NCBI RefSeq assembly: GCF_036248275.1
Contig: NZ_CP109181.1
Location: forward strand, 1,550,001 to 1,614,000
DNA length: 64,000 bases
Origin: Streptomyces sp. NBC_01716
Lineage (GTDB): Bacteria > Actinomycetota > Actinomycetes > Streptomycetales > Streptomycetaceae
Direction of reading: 5' to 3'
A program made the position numbers and the translations under genes. This document shows, one piece after another, positions 41,936-50,743 of this stretch (the stretch's first letter is position 1; each line of letters begins with the position of its first letter). The notes beneath the pieces were generated by a model. That model worked only from the letters and a program-made list of their open reading frames with translations, was not told the origin of the DNA and did not search any database.

Positions 41936-43389
41936 CAGCGACAGCCGAGCTGACAGGTGGGAGGCTGGCCACCCTGTTCCACGCGGGTGGCCGTTGGGTG
42001 CAGGCACACGGTGAAGCGCTGGACGTCATGAACCCAGCGACGGGCCGCCTTCTGGGCCGGGTGGTGGCCGCCACCGTCCAGGACGTCGGTCAAGCGGTCG
42101 AACAGGCCAGGGCAGCTGCGCCGGTGTGTGCCGCTCTTCCGCTCGCCGAGCGCCAGAGGTTGCTGCTCCGGCTGCGTGACCTGCTGGCCAGGGACACCCA
42201 ACAACTCGCGCGGTTGATCACCGCCGAGATGGGAATGCCTCTGCGACAGTCCGTCGAAGCACAGGTCGGATGGTGTGCCGAGGTGATCGAGGACGCCGTG
42301 GCCATGGCCCCGGACGCTCTCGCGGACGACAGCACCCAGCAGTCGGTGGTCCGCCACCCACCGGTCGGGGTCGTTGCGTGCATCACCCCCTGGAACTTCC
42401 CCCTGCACCAGATCCTCGGCCGGGTGGCCGAAGCCTTCGCGGCCGGATGCCCCAGTGTGGTCAAGGCCAGCGAACTCGCGCCCTTCTCCCCGTTGGCCCT
42501 CGCCGACCTCGTGGCCGAGGCCGGCTGGCCGCCTGGGGCCTTCAACCTGGTCAGCGGCGGGCCGGATACGGGCGCCGCTCTGGTTGCCCACCCGGCGGTG
42601 GACCTGATCGCCTTCACGGGCTCCACACGACGCGGCCGGACGGTTGCCCGTGAGGCGGGCGGGTCGCTGAAACGGGTCCTCCTCGAACTCGGCGGCAAGT
42701 CCCCGTCAGTGGTCCTCGACGAGACCCACCTGGAACAGGCGGTCAGGGCGACACTGGAGAGCTGCTTCTTCAACTCCGGCCAGATCTGCTCCGCGCTCAC
42801 CAGACTCCTGGTGCCACGTCGTCTCATGGACGATGTCGCCCAGATCGCCGAGGACGTGCTCCGAGGCGAGCGAACCGGCGATCCACTGGACCCTGAAACC
42901 GTGCGTGGGCCCTTGGTCTCGGCCGCCCAACTGGACCGCGTACGGGGCTATCTCGGCCTGGCACGCGCGGCCGGCACACGGATGCTCGGCGCGCCGCCCC
43001 CCGCCGCCGGGGGCGGCTACTACGTTCGGCCGACCGTCTGTCTGGGCACGGACCCCTCGTCCCGGCTCGCCACGGAGGAAATCTTCGGCCCGGTCCTGTC
43101 CGTCGTGCCCTACGAGACCACCGAACAGGCCGTCACCTTCGCCAACGCCGGACACTACGGCCTGAGTGCCAGGGTGTGGAGCGCCGACCGGGACAGGGCC
43201 CTGGCCGTCGCCACCGGAATCCGCGCCGGCCAGGTCGGGATCAACGACTCGCCCTTCGACGGCCGCGCGCCGTTCGGCGGGTTCAAGCACTCCGGAACCG
43301 GACGCGCCCACGGAGTGGCGGGGATCCGGACATTCACCGAGGACCAGGTGCTTCCGCTGGCACCGGGGGGCGGGAAAGGAACCCCGTGA
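41932..43389 (+). CDS. NAD(P)-dependent aldehyde dehydrogenase
   Basis: 485 residues. Conserved parts are GVVACITPWNFPLHQILGRV, NLVSGGPDTGAALVAHPAVD, FTGSTRRGR, the general-base Glu in LLELGGKSPSVV, the catalytic Cys in FFNSGQICSALTR, and TEEIFGPVLSVVPYETTEQA. It oxidises an aldehyde to an acid in the cytoplasm. Its ATG overlaps the decarboxylase stop and its own stop overlaps the ABC ATPase GTG, so the three are translated as one unit. Substrate is unknown. Confidence 0.92.
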   Translation: MTATAELTGGRLATLFHAGGRWVQAHGEALDVMNPATGRLLGRVVAATVQDVGQAVEQARAAAPVCAALPLAERQRLLLRLRDLLARDTQQLARLITAEMGMPLRQSVEAQVGWCAEVIEDAVAMAPDALADDSTQQSVVRHPPVGVVACITPWNFPLHQILGRVAEAFAAGCPSVVKASELAPFSPLALADLVAEAGWPPGAFNLVSGGPDTGAALVAHPAVDLIAFTGSTRRGRTVAREAGGSLKRVLLELGGKSPSVVLDETHLEQAVRATLESCFFNSGQICSALTRLLVPRRLMDDVAQIAEDVLRGERTGDPLDPETVRGPLVSAAQLDRVRGYLGLARAAGTRMLGAPPPAAGGGYYVRPTVCLGTDPSSRLATEEIFGPVLSVVPYETTEQAVTFANAGHYGLSARVWSADRDRALAVATGIRAGQVGINDSPFDGRAPFGGFKHSGTGRAHGVAGIRTFTEDQVLPLAPGGGKGTP

Positions 43390-44426
43390 CTGATCAGTTC
43401 CGTGACCGACCGGCCATCCAGGCCGTCGACCTGACGCGTACGTACAACGTGCGCAAAGGATGGCTCAGGCCCACCTTCGAGACCGTGGAAGCCGTGCGAA
43501 CGGTGAGCTTCTCGGTGTACCCGGGTGAGACCTTCGGGCTCCTGGGGCCGAACGGCGCCGGCAAGACAACGACGATCAAGATGCTGAACACTCTGCTGTT
43601 GCCGACCAGTGGCACAGCACGGGTCCTGGGATTCGACGTGGCCAAGGACCCTGTGGAGGTCCGTCGCCGTATCGGTTATGTCTTCGGCGGCGACAAGGGC
43701 CTGTACGACCGGCTGTCCGCCAACGACAACCTGCGGTACTTCGCGGAACTCTACGGCGTCCCCCCGAGGGAGCAGCGCAGCCGCGTCCACGAACTCCTGG
43801 ACAAGGTCGGGCTGTCAGGGCGGGCACACGAGCGGGTGGAGGGCTACTCCCGCGGCATGCGCCAACGACTGCACATCGCCAGAGGTCTTCTGCACCGTCC
43901 TCAGGTCCTCTTCCTGGACGAACCTTCACTCGGTCTCGACCCGGTGGCCGCACGCGAACTGCGCCGCACCGTGGCCGAACTGTCCGGTGAGGGTGTCACC
44001 ACGGTGCTCACCACCCACTACATGGCCGAAGCCGACGAATTGTGCGACCGCATAGCCATCGTGGACTCCGGTGTGATTCGGGTGCTGGGCACGCCGGACG
44101 AACTCAAGGGCTCCGTCGCACGGGGAACCGTGGTGGAGGCGACGGTGCGCGGAGCCGACGAGACACACCTGTCGAGGCTGCGAGACCTGCCGTCCGTACA
44201 GGGTGTCGCGGTAACGCGGACCGACGGTTCGGAGACGGTGCTCACCGTACGAGGGGAGAACGGCACAGAGATCCACACCCAAGTCGTGAGTGCGCTGCGA
44301 GGTCTGCGTATCACCAGGCTGACCAGCAGAGAGCCCACCCTTGAGGACGCCTACGTGGCCATCGTCGGCTCGGGTGCCGAGCCCGGTGCCACGGACCGGA
44401 AGACATCGCCGGAGGCGGCAGTATGA
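43386..44426 (+). CDS. ABC-2-type transporter ATPase (DrrA/NodI-like)
   Basis: I chose GTG at 43386, which shares GTGA with the dehydrogenase stop. The 346-residue product has Walker A LLGPNGAGKTTTIKMLNTLL, an ABC signature in its degenerate form GYSRGMRQRLHIARG, Walker B VLFLDEPSLGLDP and the switch His in TTHYMAEADELCDRI. A C-terminal domain of about 80 residues (TVVEATVRGADETHL onwards) is typical of drug-export ATPases. It works with the two permeases that follow and probably exports the cluster product. Confidence 0.92.
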   Translation: MTDQFRDRPAIQAVDLTRTYNVRKGWLRPTFETVEAVRTVSFSVYPGETFGLLGPNGAGKTTTIKMLNTLLLPTSGTARVLGFDVAKDPVEVRRRIGYVFGGDKGLYDRLSANDNLRYFAELYGVPPREQRSRVHELLDKVGLSGRAHERVEGYSRGMRQRLHIARGLLHRPQVLFLDEPSLGLDPVAARELRRTVAELSGEGVTTVLTTHYMAEADELCDRIAIVDSGVIRVLGTPDELKGSVARGTVVEATVRGADETHLSRLRDLPSVQGVAVTRTDGSETVLTVRGENGTEIHTQVVSALRGLRITRLTSREPTLEDAYVAIVGSGAEPGATDRKTSPEAAV

Positions 44427-45202
44427 CCGCTGCCCACGTATGCCGTGTGGTGACGGCCGGCATCCGGGTGCATTTCGTCGGCGCCTCCCGCTCCCGGATC
44501 TGGCTTCTGTTCACCATGATCACTCCGGTGGTCTACGCCCTGGTGGCTCTCTATCTGCTCAACGCGGCTCGCCGTCCGGACACACTCCCGGAGGCTGCCG
44601 TCAGCGCCGGCCTCATGGGCGTGTGGTCATCGGTCCTCTTCGGTTCGGGTACGGCCATTCAGGACATGCGTTTCCGGGGAACGCTCGAACCGGTCATGGT
44701 GGCGCCCACCCCCTTCAGCTTCGCGCTCATTCCCGTGGCGGTGTCCTCGTCGGCCATCGGCCTCTACTCCATGGTCGCCACGGTCCTCTGCGGCGCCGCC
44801 TTCTTCGGCACGCCCCTTGACTATCCGGCACCTGCGGCACTTCTGTTCGCCCTGATGGTCTGCCTGTTCGCGACCGGGATGATGGGCATGCTGCTCGCCA
44901 CCACATTCGTGCTCATGCGCAACGCCAACGCGGTCGTCAACACCCTCGACCACCCGGTGTGGATGCTCTCCGGGACCATCATGCCCCTGGCGCTGCTCCC
45001 CGGCTGGCTGCACCCGCTCTCCTGGATCCTGCCCAGCACGTGGGGCGCGGAGGCTGTGCACCGCGCGCTCGCCGCCGAACCCGTGGCCTGGCCGGCCACC
45101 CTCGCGGTACTGACCGGCCTCGTATACCTGGGCCTGTCCCTTCTGGCCCTCAGACATGTCGAGCATCGGGCAAGAGTGACCGCCTCACTGGCTCTGGCAT
45201 GA
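44423..45202 (+). CDS. ABC-2-type permease, first subunit
   Basis: 259 residues, ATG overlapping the ATPase stop. Six hydrophobic segments are visible: FTMITPVVYALVALYLL, GLMGVWSSVLFGSGTAI, FALIPVAVSSSAIGLYSMVA, AALLFALMVCLFATGMMGML, the MLSGTIMPLALLPGWL loop with the proline-containing export motif, and LAVLTGLVYLGLSLLALRHV. Only one ATPase is present for two permeases, so they likely form a heterodimer. Confidence 0.88.
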   Translation: MTAAHVCRVVTAGIRVHFVGASRSRIWLLFTMITPVVYALVALYLLNAARRPDTLPEAAVSAGLMGVWSSVLFGSGTAIQDMRFRGTLEPVMVAPTPFSFALIPVAVSSSAIGLYSMVATVLCGAAFFGTPLDYPAPAALLFALMVCLFATGMMGMLLATTFVLMRNANAVVNTLDHPVWMLSGTIMPLALLPGWLHPLSWILPSTWGAEAVHRALAAEPVAWPATLAVLTGLVYLGLSLLALRHVEHRARVTASLALA

Positions 45203-45215
45203 AAGGACGCTCCTG

Positions 45216-46004
45216 ATGCGTACCCTGCGGCTGATCGGGACGGGGGGCCTGATCTCCTACCGTGCTCTCTTCAACTGGACCACTCCCTCACTCTTCATCG
45301 GCTCCCTCCTCGCCGCCCCGGTGTTCCAGTTGCTCTTCTTCGTTCTGCTGGGGCGGCACACGGGGACCGCGAACGACGACTTCTACATCCTCGGCAACGT
45401 CGTCCTCTCGGCAACCGGCCCGTGCGTGACCGGGGGCACCATGGCCATCGCCAACGAGCGGAGGTTCGGCACCCTTGGCCCGGTGCTGCTCAGTCCACGC
45501 AGCAGGCTCGCGCTCTGGGGTGGCAGGGCCTTTCCGTACATTGGAAACGCGTTGCTGGTGATGGTCTTCACCCTGGCCTGCGCCACGGTCCTGCTCGGCG
45601 CCGCCGTACCCGCGAGCGCCCTCGGTCCACTGTCCGTCGCGCTGCTGTCGGCCGCGCTGTCCGGCACCGCGTTCGGCATGGTCATCGGCTCGATCGGGCT
45701 GCGTGTGCGCAACACACTGATCACGGCGAACGTGACCAACACGCTGCTGATCCTTCTGACCGGTGGCGTGGTGCCCAGAGAACACCTCCCGACATGGATG
45801 GACAGCCTCGGAGAGGTACTGCCACTCACCCACGCGATCGAGGCCGCGCGTGCCTGTGCGAGCGGCTCTTCGGCCTTCTCCGTGGTGCGGGGCCCGGTGC
45901 TGACGGAGTTGGCGCTCTGCCTCGCCTACGCGTTGCTCGCCGCGCTGCTGCTCCGCTTCTTCGAACGCTCCAGCGTCCGCGGCGGGACTCTCGACACCGT
46001 ATGA
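45216..46004 (+). CDS. ABC-2-type permease, second subunit
   Basis: 262 residues, 13 bases after the first permease and preceded by AAAGGA. Six hydrophobic segments are recognisable: FIGSLLAAPVFQLLFFVLL, LVMVFTLACATVLLGAAV, LSVALLSAALSGTAFGMVIG, NTLLILLTGGVVPREHLPTW with the conserved proline loop, and ELALCLAYALLAALLLRFFE. It pairs with the preceding permease. Confidence 0.88.
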   Translation: MRTLRLIGTGGLISYRALFNWTTPSLFIGSLLAAPVFQLLFFVLLGRHTGTANDDFYILGNVVLSATGPCVTGGTMAIANERRFGTLGPVLLSPRSRLALWGGRAFPYIGNALLVMVFTLACATVLLGAAVPASALGPLSVALLSAALSGTAFGMVIGSIGLRVRNTLITANVTNTLLILLTGGVVPREHLPTWMDSLGEVLPLTHAIEAARACASGSSAFSVVRGPVLTELALCLAYALLAALLLRFFERSSVRGGTLDTV

Positions 46005-46057
46005 CAAGCCACAGCACAAGCAGGATGGCCGGGACGGCCACAGGAACGGAGAGATCG

Positions 46058-46960
46058 ATGACGTTTGAAAGCCCGGTACTGGAACTGAGGAAAGGCAGCG
46101 GAGAGGAGGCAAGTGCGGAACAGAGTGCGGTTCTCCGTGAGGCCGTACGCAGCGGAACGTTGCCCACCCGTGAGGAGTTCCTCGACGCCTACCCCCAGTT
46201 CTCCACGGCGGCGTGCACGTTCCTCAGCGGCTCCCTCGTGGAGGGCTGGGGCAATGTGAAGAGCGACATCGACGCCTTCGTCGTCACCGAGCAGGCCGAG
46301 CCCCCGCAGTCACCGTCGCTCCTTCTCATGGAGGAGTCGGTGTCCACCCAGGATCCGACGGTGTGGATAGCGCTGGGTCAGCTCGGCCCGTTCCGCGTCG
46401 ACATCGAAGTATGGCATGTCGCGCAAATCGATGAACTGGTCAGCCGTTTCGTCAGGCCGACCGAGGACGGCCGGAACCACTATCAGGGCTACACCGGAAG
46501 CATGTCGCTGCACGAGCGAGACCTGTTCTACCGCCTGTGTGTGGGCAGGCCGCTCACCGGTTCGGACTGGTGGGAGCGGCAACGCCAGGCGATAGTCGAA
46601 TCCGACTATGCGCTGTGGCTCGCCGAGGACCACAAGGTGGGCGGGGAGAACCGCCTTGAGGACGTGCTCGGCATGCTCTCGAACGGAGACGCCAGATCGG
46701 CGGCTCTGGCTGCCCGTGAAGCCTTCATCATTGCGCTGTCCGCGGTCCTCGCCGCCCACGGAGACATCTGCCCCAGCCGGAAGTGGCTTCCGCAGCGCCT
46801 GGAACGCCACCAGCCGCCGGAGATTTCCTCCGAGGAGGCATGGCGAGTACTTTCCATGGCCGGCTGCGTCGACTCTCCGGGCGAATGGGCGTCCGAGACC
46901 GCGCGTTTGTGCCACCGGCTGTTCCTGGCCGTTGAGCGTGCCCTCACGGATCAACGATGA
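46058..46960 (+). CDS. Nucleotidyltransferase-fold protein
   Basis: ATG at 46058 follows GGAGAG; an in-frame ATG at 46001 overlapping the permease stop would add 19 residues. In this 300-residue protein the polymerase-beta-type signature is TFLSGSLVEGWGNVKSDIDAF, that is GS-x10-D-x-D with both metal Asp. FRVDIEVWHVAQIDELVSRF supplies the third acidic position. The rest is helical (DVLGMLSNGDARSAALAARE, FIIALSAVLAAHGD). It resembles aminoglycoside adenylyltransferases and the nucleotidyltransferases that tailor some ribosomally made peptides. It is coupled to the PqqD-like gene, which suggests joint action on a peptide or carrier. Resistance is the alternative. Confidence 0.75.
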   Translation: MTFESPVLELRKGSGEEASAEQSAVLREAVRSGTLPTREEFLDAYPQFSTAACTFLSGSLVEGWGNVKSDIDAFVVTEQAEPPQSPSLLLMEESVSTQDPTVWIALGQLGPFRVDIEVWHVAQIDELVSRFVRPTEDGRNHYQGYTGSMSLHERDLFYRLCVGRPLTGSDWWERQRQAIVESDYALWLAEDHKVGGENRLEDVLGMLSNGDARSAALAAREAFIIALSAVLAAHGDICPSRKWLPQRLERHQPPEISSEEAWRVLSMAGCVDSPGEWASETARLCHRLFLAVERALTDQR

Positions 46961-47292
46961 GTGCCGGGACGAAACGAGCGGTGGCTCCCGGCGAGGCCGC
47001 CCCGCCCTGCCCGCGGCGCGAGATCGACGTACGCACCTACCGCGGCGGCGGTGCCACCTTCCTGGTGCAGCGCATCGACCGCTACCGGACCAACGAAGTC
47101 GGCGGCTACATCTGGTCCTTGTGCGATGGGGAGACCCCGGTGGACGACATCGAAAACGCAGTTGCCCTCCGGTACGGGATAGATCCAGGTCTGGCCCGGA
47201 GCGGGGTCCGGGATTTCCTCTCGGACCTCGGAAGATGCGGATTCCTCTCATCCAGCCTGACTGAGCAGGGTATCTCGCGCTGGTCGAGGTAG
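46957..47292 (+). CDS. PqqD-like peptide-recognition (RRE) protein, C-terminus altered by an insertion-sequence relic
   Basis: 111 residues, ATG overlapping the nucleotidyltransferase stop. The middle matches PqqD/RRE: FLVQRIDRYRTNEVGGYIWS, LCDGETPVDDIENAVALRYG, VRDFLSDLGRCGFL, that is three beta strands and three helices. These domains bind leader peptides for modifying enzymes. No precursor peptide, radical SAM, YcaO or lasso cyclase is visible in this window. The last 13 residues (LTEQGISRWSR region) are antisense to the IS1182-type relic, so the original end of the gene, and perhaps genes beyond it, have been lost. Confidence 0.75.
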   Translation: MSAGTKRAVAPGEAAPPCPRREIDVRTYRGGGATFLVQRIDRYRTNEVGGYIWSLCDGETPVDDIENAVALRYGIDPGLARSGVRDFLSDLGRCGFLSSSLTEQGISRWSR

Positions 47293-48330
47293 TTCTGGAA
47301 GGCGGTCGGCTGGCGGGGTGTGAGTATTTCCTCGGTCGGCGGCAGTCCGCTGAGGCGCTTGATGTTGACGGCGATGGCGGTCAGAACGTGTTGGATGTGG
47401 GCCTTTCCCCGTCCTCGGTAGCGGCAGCGACGCATGCCGTGTCAGTGGGCGAACTCGTTCACTGCGCCCTCCACTCCGGAGCGGACCGCGTAACGGGTCT
47501 TCCACTCGGGCGTCTGCTGCTCGGTGCGGACGCGGAGTTGCAGGTCGCGGAGTTCTCGCAGGGGAAAGCGGAAAGCCCACGGTGCGGGTTCTTTCACGGG
47601 AGGTGGTGCACTGAGCGCGGGCCGGGCGGGGCTGTCACTGACTCTTGGTGAACCTGGCCACGATGAACTGGGCCGCGGTGGGTGAGGAGGTCGGGTATAG
47701 CCCGTGCCGACCCTGGCTGACCTGGTCCTGGGGGCAGGTGACCTGTTGGCGGTCGTAGTCGATGTTGAAGTCGTCCCGGGCGAAGCCTTCGCCTCGGCGG
47801 TGTTGGCGGGTGGGGTTGCTCCGGAGTGGCCGGAGACGGTGACCTGGTGTTCACGTGCGGCTTGTTCCAAGTGGGACAGGGAGGTGTAGCGACGTCGACC
47901 AGGTGCTCGGTGGCAGGGTGCCCGTTGTCGCTCCACGCCCGATACCGTGCACGCTCCGAGGGCGGCTTTCAGCTCCGCCATCCCCTGATCGACATCCACC
48001 AGATCGGCGTGCGCCGGCCGCAGCACGACGGACAGCAGTGCGCAAGGTACCTGAGCGGTCCCGGTCCCCAGGTCCAGCAGCACCGGGGCCGACACGCCGT
48101 GCGGGGTTGCGGCAAGCAGGCGAACGGCAGCGTAGTCAGTGCTGCCGCACTGACCAGATCTCCGGTGATCATCTGGTGTTGCTTGGTGTGGCGGTCGGTG
48201 AGCGCCCCGGCATGCAGGGCGCGTCACGGAGCACCTCCTCCGCCTCGTCCAGGCGAGGACACAGCGCACCCAGCGCCTCGTGGCGGGCGCGCCCGTACGC
48301 CTCCAACTGAAGGGTGACCGCAGGCGGGTC
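47270..48330 (-). pseudogene. Decayed IS1182-type transposase (right copy)
   Basis: Minus-strand pieces in at least two frames spell an IS1182 transposase: [20 protein letters not shown] and [11 protein letters not shown] around 47640-47790, FPLRELRDLQLRVRTEQQTP, TRYAVRSGVEGAVNEFAHGH, AHIQHVLTAIAVNIKRLSGL, and PTAFQNYLDQREIP at the left end. Frameshifts, stops and missing catalytic sequence make it inactive. It is the same family and orientation as the relic at 20890-21285. Confidence 0.7.
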
Positions 48331-48404
48331 GTCAAGGGGTCCCGAGAAGGGGGTACACCGAGCAGGCCAGATAGTCGGCCGGCACCCGCAGCAGCGTCAG
48401 GATG

Positions 48405-49095
48405 TCATTGGCGGGCATGACCGGGTTGGCCGCCCGGTAGGCGGCGACGGCCGTGGCCAGGCCCGTGGGCCAGACTGGGGGCGTTCAGGACCGTGCGCGG
48501 ATCGAGCACGATGCGCCCCAGCTCCCACATCGGGCTGCGGTGAGCCGACGGCCGGACGTCGATGACCGCGGCGCTCCGAATGGGGAGCTCGCGGGGCTGC
48601 TTCGCATAGCGGGCGGGAAACCGTTCCAGGCGTTGTTGGCCTCGTTCGACGTCGCAGATCTCTTGGGACGGGGCGCGGCGCCCGTCCGGATGCCGCGCGA
48701 GCGTGCGGTGCATTCGGCCCACGGTCGCGCCGACGGCGGCCCACCTCTCGCCGTACAGACCACCTTCCGCTGTCTCGGTGTCTTTGGAACACGACGACGG
48801 ACACCGCCAACTCGCCGTCCGTGGCGATGAGGTCGCCGTCCATGGTGCGGCGCATCGCCGGCACCGGGATCCCGCCGAGCGCGGCGAATTCGGCCAGCTC
48901 GAGGGCGCGCCGTTCGGCGCTCAGATCTGCGCTCCGTGGATAGGACTTCACGAACCACCGATCGCCGTCGCCGACCCTGGCCACGTAGCTACACGTGGCG
49001 GTCGCTGACGGCCCTTCGCAGACGTCTGTCGGGACGATACGGTGGTGCAGCGCCAGGACTCCTGCCGCGACCATGACGTCGGACCGGGCGCTCAT
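48405..49095 (-). pseudogene. Frameshifted APH-type phosphotransferase
   Basis: From MSARSDVMVAAGVLALHHR the frame reads CSYVARVGDGDRWFVKSYPR with an ATP-binding Lys, then AVSVVVFQRHRDS, after which the frame is lost. A second frame continues MGRMHRTLARHPDGRRAPS. The catalytic H-G-D and D-x-D loops are not intact. It is unrelated in detail to the intact kinase at 23721. Confidence 0.55.
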
Positions 49096-49369
49096 CGCCC
49101 CACTTCCGGCCTGCCGGGGCCGTTCAGCAGCCGGCGCGGCGCTCAGGCATCCGCCTGTAGTTGGTCCTCGTCCTGCCGGCCGGAGTCGAGCACGTCGAAG
49201 CGCAAAAGGCCGCCCGGCGCCGGGTCCGCACCCGCCTCGCGTCGCGTCGCCGAACGACATGCTGGTGTGCATGAGGAATGGCATTGGCGACCCCAGTCCT
49301 ACCCCCGGCGTTCCGGCCAAGTCCGGGGTTGCTCCATCACCATCGTGACCGCGCACCACAGGCAAAGAC

Positions 49370-49905
49370 ATTCACCTGGCTCTCTCACCTGAGCGCGTCA
49401 ATCCCAGCAAAGAGGTCTACGTAATCCGCGATACCCCCCAAGGTAGTGGGCAGGCCCACCCCCAGCTGCACCACCGCAGCCGCAGCCTTCTACGGAAAGC
49501 TTATTGACACCGTGGTATCCGCCGCCAGCAATCGCGAGGCTGAGCCGTTCGGTTACCATGCGTTCTGGCCCCGCCTGGCGTAGGAGGCCATTGAATTCCG
49601 GTTGATCCCAATTACCTTGCTCGGCGTCACATACAAGGCGGATATCGCTGACCAGCGGGAACCCTCGGACCGCGACCTCGTCAAGCACCTATGCAGCTTG
49701 GGCGTCGAGATCTCCGACCACGACCCGTACATGACCGACTGGTGGCGGCCAAACTGCCAGAAGCCCTTTCCGGGGCCGATCTGACCATCCCTCTGCAGAG
49801 ACACAAGGCATACGACATCGCGCTTATCCAACGGCACGCCCGGCTGCTCCTCGACACGCGAGGCTTCGCGCGCCCACAGACGCACGCCGAACGCCTGTGA
49901 GTGAA
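49370..49905 (+). pseudogene. Decayed nucleotide-sugar (UDP-sugar) 6-dehydrogenase
   Basis: Pieces across the three plus-strand frames include LALSPERVNPSKEVYVIRD, AFYGKLIDTVVSAASNREAE, LLGVTYKADIADQREPSDRD and AYDIALIQRHARLLLDTRG. These are the middle and C-terminal domains of UDP-glucose/UDP-ManNAc dehydrogenases. The Rossmann N-terminus and the catalytic-Cys segment are absent, with several frameshifts between. Confidence 0.6.
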
Positions 49906-50020
49906 CCCTTCTCATCCTGCGAGGGGAGGGTGATGACCGGCGGTGGATGGGGTGGCGTGACTGAACCGGGGCATACCACCTCCACCGATCCCAGAGCGCT
50001 TCGCGCCCGCCCCCCAGCCG

Positions 50021-50743
50021 TCAGCGGACGATCAGAACGCCTCCCACTGAGGATCGCGCTTCTCGGCAAAGGCGAGCGGGCCCTCGATCGCATCTCTGCT
50101 GTGCATCCGTCGCTCCTCCCACGGATAGCGCGTCACGAACGCCGCCGCCAGTGGCATGGCGGCCGACGTTCGCGTACTTGATACGCACCCGGTCCAGGTA
50201 CGAGTTGACCGTCCCCGTGGAGATGCCGAGGCGCTGCGCGACGAGTTCCTTCGACTCCGACTGGAACCACTCGATGAGTACGTTCTCCTCGCGTACGGAG
50301 AGCTGGGGGCGGTCGGCGCGGGCGTTCGTTCCCAGTGCGCCGGCCAGCGCGGGCGGCATGTAGGGCCGTTCGTCGGCCGCCGCCAAAGTCGCCTCGACCA
50401 GGTGCTGTTGGCCCTCACTCTTGGTCAGAAAGGTCGCGGCCCCCAGGTCCAGGCAGTTGAGCGCGGTCTTCTCGTCGTCGCGCATCGAGTAGACGACCAC
50501 CTGCCGCCCGGCGTCGACGAGCCGTCGCAGGCTGCCGAACGCGGGTCCGCCCTGGCCCAGTTGCAGATCCAGGACGACGACATCGGCCGTACTGCCCGGC
50601 GCGGTCCAGGCTTCCTGTACGGAGGCACCGGCCGCGACCACGGTGATGGGCCGCCGGGACGCGGCGTACCACACCTCGATGCCGGAGAGGATGGCGGGAT
50701 GGTCGTCCACGACGACCACGCTGACCGGTCCGTTGTCACTCAT
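50021..50743 (-). CDS. NarL/LuxR-family response regulator with an aberrant C-terminus
   Basis: 240 residues. The receiver has [15 protein letters not shown], the phospho-Asp in [16 protein letters not shown], and the Lys in [20 protein letters not shown]. The LuxR-type HTH is [28 protein letters not shown]...[14 protein letters not shown]. After about residue 190 the normal short tail is replaced by [17 protein letters not shown] and low-complexity residues, because the gene runs out of frame over a crotonase remnant. The DNA-binding helix itself is present, so function may survive. It is the partner of the histidine kinase upstream, with an 8-base overlap. Confidence 0.85.
   Translation of the reverse strand: MSDNGPVSVVVVDDHPAILSGIEVWYAASRRPITVVAAGASVQEAWTAPGSTADVVVLDLQLGQGGPAFGSLRRLVDAGRQVVVYSMRDDEKTALNCLDLGAATFLTKSEGQQHLVEATLAAADERPYMPPALAGALGTNARADRPQLSVREENVLIEWFQSESKELVAQRLGISTGTVNSYLDRVRIKYANVGRHATGGGVRDALSVGGATDAQQRCDRGPARLCREARSSVGGVLIVR
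50032..50135 (-). pseudogene. C-terminal remnant of an enoyl-CoA hydratase (crotonase)
   Basis: A minus-strand frame ends [20 protein letters not shown], the characteristic crotonase tail (SEDA-EGP-AFAEKR-P-W). Only about 30 codons remain. It overlaps, in another frame, the 3' end of the response-regulator gene. Confidence 0.55.

Noticed and set aside
46058..47292. Lasso-peptide cluster, because PqqD and nucleotidyltransferase genes occur in some
   Set aside because: There is no asparagine-synthetase-like cyclase, no transglutaminase-like protease and no precursor gene within the block.
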